Shown piece after piece: positions 45,289 to 56,900 of a stretch of DNA of 64,000 bases (positions within the stretch are counted from its first letter, which is position 1; each line of letters starts with the position of its first letter). Source of the DNA: Bathynomus jamesi (Eukaryota; Arthropoda; Malacostraca; Isopoda; Cirolanidae). A program made the position numbers and the translations under genes. The stretch is from the NCBI GenBank assembly GCA_023014485.1, contig JAJOZX010002582.1:263501-327500 (forward strand), given 5' to 3'. The notes under the pieces are model-generated. The model did not search any database. It worked only from the letters and a program-made list of their open reading frames with translations, and was not told the DNA's origin.

Positions 45289-47108
45289 AGGGTGTTTCAT
45301 AACATGTGACACACACTTTCAGGATGGATTCAGGACCTGAAAACAATGAAAAAAGTTTATATAAACATATGCCTGAAATCGCTTTGTTTCCGAGTTACAG
45401 CCCGTTGTGTGTTCCAGCAAGTGTCCGACTTACCTTTAAAGGAAGTGCTCAAAATGACCGCCTTGCGCTTGAATACCCGCCTGAACACACCTCGTCACAG
45501 GCTGCCTGACGCGTTTAAACATTCCAGGTATTGCTCGGATTTCCTGGCATCCTTGTTCTACACGTTGGCGAAGCATTTCAACGTTGTCAATGGGTGTCAC
45601 AAACGATGGATTTCAGATGACCCCCACGGGTAAAAATCGAGTGGATTCAGGTCCGGGGAGCGAGCAGGACACGTAATGGGCCCTCCACGGACTATCCATT
45701 TATCAGGGAAATGGTCATCCAAATAGTCTCTGGCTACTCGACTAAAATGAGGCGGAGCGCCGTCATGCATAAACCACATACGACGTCGGACACCAAGAGG
45801 AACTTCATCTAGTAAATCGCTTAAAATTCAGTGGTTCCCAAACTTTTTGAGTCATTACACCATTTTCACACAGATACCTTCAAAATGACCCCAATCCTAC
45901 ATGTACCCAACGTAAAGCCAGTACCAGGGTTGCCATGTCGTTTATTTATGCACTTTCTGTACTTTAGAAGTGCTTGCAGAGTACCAAATTACCCCAATGG
46001 GTTAATTTACCCATAGTTTTGGAAACGCTGGCTTAAATCATTCCTTAAAAAATTGGAATAGGATTCTCCTGTTAATCTTCCAGGCAAAACAAAAGGACCG
46101 ATTAAGTTGTCGGCAATTAGTCCTGCTCATACACATTGATACTAAATTGTTGTTGGTGCCTTAACTTGATGATGGCATGCGGATTCTCTTCGGCCCAGTG
46201 ATGAGTGTTGTGAAAATTGATCACGCCACTTCTTATGAAGGCAGCCTCATCAGAAAACAACACGGAAGATAGAAAAAGAGGATCGCGAGCATACTGTTGA
46301 AAGAACCAAGTACAAAAAGCCTCTCGTGGTGGGAATCAGCTTCAGTAAGGCCTTGTACTCTCCGAATGTGATATGGGTAAAGCTGTTGTTCGCGTAAAAT
46401 TCTCCACACAGTTGTGTATCTTACACCCTCTGCTGCTGCTATCCTTCGGGTGCTGACACCAAGATGTTCCTCCACATGATTCAGGACCCGCTCCTCCAAC
46501 TCAACAGTTCTGGCGCTGATTGGTCTACCACCATCTGAAACTCGCTTGTTGAATGATCCTGTATCACCAAGACGCTCGTCTATTCTCTGAAAGGTCTTCT
46601 TATCTGGCAGACGGCGATTCAGAAACCTTTCAGCATACAGACGTCTTGCTGCGGCTGCATTACACTCGACAAGTCCATACATGAGATGCATGTCTGCTAT
46701 TTCTCGGTTTGAATAAGCCTCCATTCTCACTTCAAATGCACACTATCACTGAATAGCACAAAAACGTTTAAGGTTTTTTTTTCACTGGACTGCACTTATT
46801 CACGGTAAGAAGTTACGAATACAAACAGTGAAACACCGCGATGCACCTGACTGACTGACTGATGGCTCTACACTCAACGATATTGAAACAGGTCAGAGTG
46901 TACGAAACTTTACAATTGCAAGGCCATACATGAAATAAGTCTCGTACACACAAACATTGTCAGCAAGCAGTGTTTGTAAACAGTTTGCGGAAAGAATTGC
47001 TGAAACACAAAACAGGCTGTAACTCTGAAACAAAGCAATTTCGGGCATGTGTTTATATAAACTTTTTTCATTGTTTTCAGGTCCTGAATCCATCCTGAAA
47101 GTGCGTCC
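45289..47108 (-). mobile_element. mariner-like (DUF4817 + DDE) transposon, decayed
   Basis: Inverted ends share CACTTTCAGGATGGATTCAG and GACCTGAAAACAATG. Minus ORF 46730-46233 reads NREIADMHLMYGLVECNAAA, ARRLYAERFLNRRLPDKKTF, GRPISARTVELEERVLNHVE and TTVWRILREQQLYPYHIRRV (helix-turn-helix half). Minus ORF 45779-45597 reads MWFMHDGAPPHFSRVARDYL and ITCPARSPDLNPLDFYPWGS (second and third catalytic acids, D and N-P-L-D-F box). The right end is cut where a LINE tail begins. A hAT MITE splits it. Confidence 0.82.
45829..46030. mobile_element. hAT MITE nested in the mariner-like element
   Basis: Starts CAGTGGTTCCCAAACTTTTT and ends AGTTTTGGAAACGCTG. The flank GCTTAAAA (45819-45826, two bases before the end) and GCTTAAAT (46031-46038) match 7 of 8. 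Confidence 0.65.
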
Positions 47109-47600
47109 TACATGTGCGTCCCACTCGCTCGTTGCTGTTCCGTGCGTTGGTCTTTCTTCACACGAAGATCAAGCTGGTGGCCCCACCTCTAGCCCTGGCT
47201 TGGTGAAGGAGCAAGTTGCTTTCTTGCGCTCTCCACCATACATAGCCAGGTACACCCGGCTCATCTGGTACTGTCCTGAGCCAGGCATCTAGTTTTCTTT
47301 CGAAGACTTCAACTTTGACCCCCATAACGTTCCTGAGGTCATTTGGAAGCTGGTTAAAAAGTCTTGGTCCCCTGACAACCAAGTTATTTTCCTTCAGTGT
47401 TAAAAAGGTCACTCGTCGGGCCTTTAATTTGGAAACACTACACATTCTGCGTTTCCTATTTTCTAACGTTGTTTGGATGGTAATTGGGTTTAGTTTTAGG
47501 TTTGGTACCAGTTTTTCGATCATTTTCCATATGTAGATTATGGTGTACCTCTCTTCTTTTCAGGGAGTACAAATGTAGTTTACGTCGTCTAATGATAATC
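47109..47600 (-). mobile_element. LINE 3' part, second copy of the 2425-3095 family
   Basis: Minus ORF 47523-47158 reads EKLVPNLKLNPITIQTTLEN, FLTLKENNLVVRGPRLFNQL, PNDLRNVMG and AWLRTVPDEPGVPGYV, the same C-terminus as at 2694-3068. It sits just upstream of gene 2. Confidence 0.75.
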
Positions 47601-47790
47601 TTAATAATATTTACTAAATGATGGAATTGTAATTCGTTTACCAATTGGGGAAACTTTTTAAAACGATCGTCGGACTATTCCAAAAAACATTCTCCGTAAA
47701 GGGTTCTCTAGACACCCCCCCCCCCCAACTGAACTTTCTGAATAGGAAAAAAATCTCGCATACAAGCACCAAAAGAAAAAAATAATAATA

Positions 47791-47940
47791 ATGACCACAA
47801 AATTATTCTATCTTTCGATCCTTTTCGGACTTTTATTTGGCGAAAGCATTACCACCGAAAACGGAAAAGAAGTGGCCTACCCAGTAGTGCTCCACCTGAA
47901 AGAGTAAGAAGAATACTAGAGGAGATAATTGATCCATACG
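47791..47940 (+). CDS. gene 2 exon 1: signal peptide, with an internal frame break
   Basis: ATG at 47791 opens MTTKLFYLSILFGLLFGES, a textbook signal peptide (basic n-region, Leu/Ile/Phe core, small residue near the cleavage point), then TTENGK. That frame hits TAA at 47905. The frame that splices on to the next exon (donor TACG|GTAAGC at 47941) is shifted by one and reads RSGLPSSAPPERVRRILEE then IIDPYG. A single missing base in the AAAA run near 47861-47864 would connect them. This could be an assembly homopolymer error, a null allele or a pseudogene; intact downstream exons argue for the first. Confidence 0.6.
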
Positions 47941-50900
47941 GTAAGCTTTTCTCACGTGGGCATATATTCGGGCACAGTTGATTTAACTGTGGTTGTAACT
48001 AATGCCAAACTGCATTTTTTATTTTCGAAAACATTCTATAAACTATTTGGTTTATTTAATCTAATTTCGTTCGGTTGTTTAACCTCTCCAATGACGACAA
48101 AGGATACGCGAGAAGGAACCTATTGTAGCTGTATACCCGTACGTGGGATCCGAGCCAAACCACGGGTCGCCACGTCATCTAAACGTTGAGAACGGCCACA
48201 CCCATCCGACTAATAAACATACGAAACGTCGCTTATCCTCGCTGACCTAACGAAGAGTAATATTGCAATGCGGCCACGACGTAATCCCGATGTCCAATAA
48301 GTTCTAACCCATTAATTAAATAGAAATATAAAGCTTTCCTCTTTTAAAAAAAATGTACAGTATAGTAATTTTAACAACGTGTGTGTGTGTGTGTGTGCGC
48401 GCGCTCTTTAGATACTTAACTACACCTATACTTGAATGGAAGGCTGGAAGCTTATCCTTAAATTTATTCATTATTATTAATTTTTACAGGACTTCTTGAG
48501 AGAGCCAAAACTGACGTCATTATTCCCTCAGCATTACGTCATCTGTCCCCTCAAGCTCTTCATACCGTAAGTTCAAAAGAAACGCCCGTTCTTTAGTTTT
48601 TAGTAAACAACCCCTCCATACCTTGTCCTAAACCTGCATCTGAGAAACAATGAAAGGTGGGCAATGATAGTCTCGCTGTTCATGTATGTACAGTATGTAT
48701 GTATATATATTTATTTAGTGACCAAATGTTTCAGGAACAGTCTGACCTCACCTTTTCCGACGACGGACAGAGCCTTCTGGACGCCCTGAGCGAGTTAGTA
48801 TCGTCGGGGAACAACGTCGCAAGCGATGATCACGAAGTTTTCGTTGACGGTCGTAAATCGAGCAAATCAGGAATGGTTGGAACGTTCCTGAAAATGATCG
48901 GGATCGACACCAATCAATTGGGACTTCTCCTTATTAACGTCCTCGTCTTCCTTGCTGAAATGGTGAGTTGCGTATCAAAAGCAATGGGAAAGTGTAACGT
49001 TAAAATTTCGTCAGGCTGTTTTTTTTTTTTTTTTCACAATTTCTAAGCCGTTATTTTTCCACGTAATAACGGAATCCAGATGTTAATTTTGGCGTTAATC
49101 TTTCAGAACAGTTTAACGTTAAAATTAATCTCTCAATTCTTTTATTAACGGGGAAAATATAATTATTAAGTCGTAAAAAATAGAATTTTGGAGTTATACT
49201 TTTCTAAAGCCTTTTTTTTTAATAAGCACAATTTTGGCGGTAGGAAATTCTACCAATGAGCACTAATGGATTAACCAAGTTTAAATTTTATTCAATATCA
49301 GAAAGCCCCCACGGCAATAAGGATTATATTATTAACACGAGTAAAACTTAGTGTTACGGGTGATAACTATCATTTCGTATGTACCATATTTCTCGTTAAC
49401 CTATAAGTAATAATGATGTTTTGGGGTTATTTGACCTTCGTAAGATCGAAGGTCATATAACGGAGTGGACCTACAGCTTAACGTCCGCGAACCACTACTA
49501 AGGAAGACCCAGAGAAACAATTTAATCGCTCAAATCCGAAGCGCGAGCCGAGATTCGAACCCAAATCTATCATATTACCAGCCAAGTGCTCTACCACTAG
49601 GCTACAGAGGGCGTCTTAACCCGAGTAAAGCGAAATGCAATACAAAATATCAGTTATGTAAAGCATAAAATTAATTTCTTTGAATTTTTAAAGATAACTT
49701 CCACTTTAATTGGAGACGTTGACTCTACCGGAAGAAGTAGTACCGAAACTGGCGGAAGTTTTATTTCCTCTTTGATTTGGTCTTTATCCGAGAAACCATC
49801 AGATCAGGCGAGTGATAAAGAATAAGCGATAACTTTCTAAAACCAAACTATCAATTTAGATAAAATTAACGACCAAAAGGAGAACCTCCTCCTTCGGAGT
49901 TGCAAGAGGAACCTCCTCTCTTCTTACCCTCAAAGAATCTCTCTTAAACGTTAATGAAATCAATTATAGTTAAGAAGGGCAATAAATTAAAGGCGATTTG
50001 GAATCAACATTTAACTAAGTACATTTCACTTCTCTTCTTTCGATGTAAACAGTTGGAATTGCTGTTAAAATATTAAAAGTGGCGAGTGTCTGTCTATACA
50101 TCGAACAAAGAACCTTTCTATATACATACCCCCGTCCGTTTGGTTAGGTTAAGTTAATTTAAGATTCAGTAATGTTAATTTAGATTACGTTAGGTAATGA
50201 TATGTTAAAATCAGGTTAAACTTAAATCAGATTAAATTACAGTTTAACTTAAAATAGTTTCGTGTTGCTCGATTCAGTTGATACAAGTGTAACTTTTTTT
50301 TTCTTTTTCATATAAGAAGAAAAAAGAAGTTACAGGTGTATTCGGGATCAAATATTGGGTGGAAAAGCAACGTGAGCTATCTACAACGCATATCTATAAA
50401 ACAGATAATGGCTCCTGATCAAAGTTTTCCTCAATTAACAGTTCTCGAATCTTGGGGAAGAGGCGCGGAACCCAGCGCTACCAAAGATGATCATTCAAAG
50501 CCTGGAGGAGAAGACGGGCAATGAGACGGCGTGCCTTCAACTGCTCATCTGCAAAGCGTCTCCCCTTATTTGGGGTCTGCAGAAGATGGTGGCGCAGAAT
50601 GACAACAACAACAACGTAGAAAGGATGATAGAATCGCGGGATAAATCATTTCCACCAACGTTTACGGTCAGCTCTAGATTGGTTTAATGGAGGATGCCAT
50701 CTTTGCATCCCCGCTCCACTCTCAATCTTTCAGCCTTTTTAACTTTTATGACAAACTCGAATGTAGAAAGTTATTGCTAATGACATGACAGAAGGGGACG
50801 TTAACGTGGAATCCGCGTCACACGTCACTACATGTGAACGCAGAGGACAGTCAACCGTCCAACTACTCAACAGACCCAACGTTGCTAAACTTCGATGATC

Positions 50901-50954
50901 TAACGGAAAGCGGCGTTGCTACGTAGCCCCAAACAGAAATGAAAGGACAGAGCA

Positions 50955-50998
<44 letters not shown>

Positions 50999-53900
50999 TA
51001 GATTTCAAGTGCAGCTTCACAAATTTGATCATCAATGATTTCAGATGTGAGGCTCAAAAATTTCGACGGCTGCGCCCTTCTAATTTTATTGGCACAACTG
51101 ACTTTCCTCGATTTCACAAAAGTGCAGTGTTTATAAGAACAAGTACTTCGAAAAGTATCATTACTCCGTAATATGATCTCCATTTCTTCCTATATAAGGT
51201 TTAAATTTCCGTCAAATCGCCGCCCTCGCCTCGGGACGGAATTTTAAACCTTAGGGTGAAAGAAACGGATCATATTACAAATGTAAGTACTGTACGTACT
51301 TTCAAAGGTACTCTCTAATTGAATCTTTTAGAATCTTTTGAGGGATAAAGTTAATCTTCAGACTTTAATACAACTATTAAAGATAGGATCCGTTTCACTC
51401 TTTCAAAAGTTAATACAATTTTAGTGTTTTATTCTCTTTATGCTCAAAATTTTATCCGTTGCATTGTTTTTTTCTGCATATTTTAGATTTCGTGTACGGA
51501 ATACTAATAACCAGATAGGACACAAATTAGAGTTAGGTTTTGCCTAGCAACCAGACGTTGCTAGGGACATTAAGATATTGAATTTATGCAAAAATAAGAA
51601 CTATGAAAATGATAAGTGGTTTCGGGTTACAACTGGTGTTAAACGAGGGAGTGTTCTCTCTCCCCCGTTATTTATTGAATATATGGATGGTGCAATTGAG
51701 AACTTAAAGAAAGGATTTTATGGGCTACGTCGTAGCCAATGTCGTAACGGGGCTTCCCGTTAATCAGCGAAGTTAAGCGACAGTGCGTCAGATAATAGTA
51801 GTTGGATGGGAGACCGTCCGCTGCGTCCAGACTATGTAGCGCGACCCGTGGTTCGGATTCCACGTAAAGCTGTAGGTCCTCTCCATCATATGACCTTAGA
51901 TGTTGCGAAGGTGGTTAAACAAAACCAATAATTATTATAAAGAGGAGATACGTGGTTCGGGTGATACTATGGTATAGCGTACTGGAGTAGCGATAAAAGA
52001 GCGTTGAAAAAAGCATTAAATTGCTGGAGGGATTGCTTTGAAGAAGCTGGATTTAAAATAAATGTTAGTAAAACGGAGATACTTACCATAACCAAAGAAA
52101 ATGAGGATGAATTCGACATTGTAATTGAAAATGTAAGGTTAAAAAAATGTTAAGTTTAAATATGTAGGATGTGTATTTAAATAAAGAGGCCGATAGAAAT
52201 AAACTAGAAACAAGAGAACAACAAAATTTAGTAAATGTGTGTTGGCTATTTACCCTATATTAAAGGACCGACACTTAACCTCTGAAGGCGAGAAAGATTC
52301 GAAGCTCTATTTCTCACTCTTATAATGATGCACGGATCAGTGTTGGACTTTGACCTCAAGAGATAAGAGTAGAATTAAAGTTGCTGAAATGAGACCTCTA
52401 GAGAGCAATATTGAATTAAACGAGGAGAGACTGAAGAAGCAACGAGTATATATCAGACATAAGTTAGGAACATCATCAATGATAAATAATAAAAAAATCA
52501 CGAGCGAGATGGTTAGTGTATACCTGAAGGGAGAATAGCTAAAAAGAGGTGGCTGTGGAGGCCTGAGGGGAGATCACGCGAAATATATCGGAAAAGGTGG
52601 AGATGGAATAGAAGAACTATTGACGAAGCACAACATCCCAAATATTGAGAGAATTGAGAGAAACGAAGGTGTTCGAAGATCGATTGGAATGGAGAACAAT
52701 GCTGGCCTAACTGACAGGTTAATTGCCTACCTGGAACAAGAAAAAAATGCGATATTTATACAATGCTCGTATGAATTAAAATTCCTTGTAAATAACTTCA
52801 CCATTCTGATACTTTTGAGTTTATCGTCGAAAACTCATGATACGTTGTTTCCTAAAGATATATGGATATTTTCTTACACTCTTTCTGGTCACATTTTAAT
52901 TTCCGACGCTAAACTCAAACCAAACCTAACCAGAACATATCCATATATCTTTAAGAAATATCAATACAGCATCGTATCATCGAGTTTCCGACGCTAAACT
53001 CGAAAATATTCGAATATTCTTCAGAAAAGTTCTTAGCAACAGCTGGTTGCTAAGCAAATCAGTTACTAAGTAAGTGATCCATCTGGTTACTTAATCTGAC
53101 TATTTGAAAATTCAAGATCTCAGCCAAATCTAATCTCTCTCCTTTTATTATATGAAGACCCGATAAACAGTCTGGTAATGAGTTACAACATATCCTACCA
53201 TCCTCTCATTTGGAGTAGACGTTCTCAACTTTACTGAAAGGTTAAAAGTTGCGCAAAATTTTGCAGCCAAAGTGGTATTTCGATATGGAAGGAAAAATTG
53301 TCATGCAACTAATTTTACAGAAAAGTTTGGCTCACTACATATAAACTTGAAACTACAGTTTTGACATCTGTACATTTGTATACAAAGTTCCGCATAACTA
53401 TCTTCCTCACTGGGTGTTACAGTCTCCTTCAAACCATCAGCGTCATCCTGACACGCGTCTTAAATAATGAGTACCTGCAAACAAGCACGAGACTGTCCCA
53501 TGCTGGTACAATGGTAGTGTCACTTATTTTGTCACGGTATTTTGGTTTCCGAGAATAATTCTAGTCAGCCAACCCACCAACCTTACCAGGGTCACTGCCC
53601 CTTTAATCGAGGATAGTTTCTATTACCTGGCGCTACACTGGCCACAATGGAGGGTTCGTTTGGGCCACCAATTAAAAAAAGTAATGAGCCGTTCCTAATT
53701 TAACACTAACTACGCTAACACCTTATAACTAACTAGAATACAATGAAAACTAGGATCAAATGTAGAATTCGGACCCCAGCCTTCTTTAGTTAGCTTTATA
53801 AGGCTAACTAACGAAAATATCATGACCTAACCTAACCAATCGTCAAGGGCGTACAGTTAACCTAAGGATTGGTTAGGTTAGGTCGTGATATTTTCGTTAG

Positions 53901-56900
53901 TTAGCCTTATAAAGCTAACTAAAGAAGGCTGGGGTCCGAATTCTACATTTGATCCGAAAACTATATAAATTTTGACCAGTTTCAGAAAAGAATTTACATT
54001 AATAGTACTCTGTCCCGTCAGTAATTGGAAGCTCGCAGCCAACTTACTTTCCTAAAACTACAACAATGAAATTCAGGCCAATAATCACACGTTAAAGAGC
54101 CTACCTCAGCTTTTGTAATCGAACAAATGAGGGAGGTCTCAACAGCGATGGGAAACTGTCATCAGCAAAGGTTCCACGATTATCCAGGCTTTTTAAAGTT
54201 TCCAAAAATTTCAAGTACGGGCCAACTCGACAACGTTACTCGAACAGGACATGATGGTGGTTGGGTAGATCACTTTTCAGGCCGATTGGTGGTTGTAAAT
54301 AACACCCGGGACGGGCTGCCCCCCTGTATGAAATTTACTTCATTAAATACATATTCCTATTTCAGCATATAATCGCCATAATTACCATACAATATTTCCA
54401 CCTGTAAAAATAACTTACCTCAGATACAACCCCCAAAGTTTCATAATTCCACTCCAAATAATTGCAGACAAATAATTTAAATCTCCCAAACTCATGACGA
54501 TAAGTTTTTAGCGTCTTGACGTTGCCAAAGCTTTTAACTTTTTAAAATTTTAACAGAGTATATTCGTCGTTAAAATTCATAATTTTAAATTTTAAACGTT
54601 TCTAACGTTCTTAAATTTCTCAAACCGCTGTTAAACTAACTTCTTTTAATGTCACCCAACCTTTTAAGTTTTCAACATCTTATAACGTTAGAAATTTTAG
54701 ACTTTACGCCTGAAAACTCTTATCCAGCTGTAAAAATATACAAAATTAACACATTGATCATCAAAAGAAGTGTTTCCACAGCACAAGCAAATGTTCAACC
54801 CAAATTCTGGAATTCAAATAAGCCGAATACAAATGGCGCCTGTCCGTTCTCCCAATCGCATGACGTCACGTGTTAGTTAGTTTATTGAATTCATAATTGA
54901 GACTGACTCCCACCTCTCACTGACCCTACCTAGCATTCACAATCGCTCCTACTTTTATCAATTAAGCGTCATCTCATTCCAGTTTCGCCTCTCGCTTGTA
55001 AAGCCATCTTGGTAACCTCAGTACTGATCAGGCACATATAATTCCCGAATTATAAATCCTACCGTCTAACTCTGGGGTTCCCAATTAGTTTTCAACGTTA
55101 CCACTTTCTGAAAAAGTTTTAAGTCCTCGTTACCCCGGACCGCTGTTCAATCAGAAGGACGCCACAAATTAATTTATTTTTTACCTGGAAAAGAGAAAAA
55201 CTCGCTATTTCAATCACATTTTAATTTGTCAAACTACAAACAGCACTGCAACATTGCCGAACAGCAACACGCCCAGCAGAAACAACTCATTCATGGACAA
55301 AGTGACACTTCCTATCGTTGATCATCCGATCCAAGCGCGGCCACAGCCGGCCACAGCTTCTGATGTCGTTTTCTGGCTGCAGCCTGTTTCTCCGATTACT
55401 TTTCACGCATAACAGGGCAGAAAAACCTGCCTCGCACGGATATGTGGTGGCAAACGGGAGCAAAATCCCAGTCGCAGTCGAATTGGCCATGGAGTATTCT
55501 CCCTTCCGAGCGGTCCAAATTGAAGACAACTTTGGCTACTCATTTTCGAAGCTGATCTGGAGAAGCTTGTCGGTCTTCATTTCGATGATTTCCTCCGCCA
55601 AACCAGATGTCTCTTCTGGAATGTTTACGATTGGGCAAAAATTCAAAATTGGGAACCACATGATTGGGGCGGCAAATTTGACTTGTTCGTTCGCTCGTTG
55701 ACTTTCAGATTTTCAATACATTCGTATTTTTTAATTTCGAATTTTTGTAATTTGATTGTATTGCCGGTACTTGTAGGTTATCCCCCCCCCCCCTCCCACC
55801 AATTTTGACAGAATATTTTCGTTAAAACTAACGAAAATATCACGACTTAACCTAACCAATTATCAAGGGCGTACAGTTGATCTATTTAGTAAATAGTAAA
55901 TACTATTCCAGAAACAATGTTATAATTAATAATAGATCAACTGTACGCCCTTGATAATTGGTTAGGTTAAGTCGTGATATTTTCGTTAGTTTTAACGAAA
56001 ATATTCTGTCAAAATTGGTGGGGTGGGGTGGGGGGGGGGGGGGAGATAACCTACAAGCACCGTATTGCCTCCTCGTTACCCCCGAAAAATGTCAAATCAC
56101 GCGGGGGTAATTTAACGGCTAATTGGGAACCACTGGTCAACCAGTTCAGTGATAAGGGGTGTTGCAAACTTTTTTTTTTTTTTTTCCAGGATTTTTATCA
56201 CATTTTTAAACAACTACAGTATAGTTTTCTAAAGACGTAATTTTACCATGATTTGTCCAGAGAGAGAGAACTGAAAAATTATTTATTAGTTGCATCGTCA
56301 TATATATCATTACGTCATATCATCCTTGCCTCGAGAGTTTTCATAGTGTTCGAGGAAGTCAAATCTTGTATCGCAAGTGTTGTGTTCAGTGGGGCGTCGC
56401 GTTTGTTTGTTGTTGTCGTTCCCAACTTCAGACGTCACCTCAATAATTCTACAATCGCTGTCGATAGTCTGTACAATTCCATTAACCTGAAGTGGATAAG
56501 CGAAACTACAAATTTCTGTGAACACTACTCGGATGTAGTAGTCTGCCCAAAATCTTTAAAAAAGAAAAGGACTTTGCAGGCTTTGAAATTACAACACAAT
56601 GGGTATTGTAATTTCAAAGCGTGTGTGTGTGTGTGTTAGTATTTGGCATTGGATGGGTACATTTTGTCACAAAGATGTGTACTTTTTACTTAAAAATTTA
56701 TATTATTTCATTTTAAAACGAAGCTTTCATAATATTCCATAATCGTTAAATGTTATTAGAATTTCCCAAGGTTTTCCTACACACACACGTAGATATTTTA
56801 CATAATAATACTGTATTTATGTTAATTAACCGAGGTTTTGGTTTATTCTTTCATAACCTTGTTTAATTTTTCTTATGAACATCTCGCTTGTACTTTCACA

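Noticed and set aside
51722..51935. Genuine 5S rRNA gene
   Set aside because: Only the internal promoter region resembles 5S; the 3' half diverges completely and no flanking 5S array exists.
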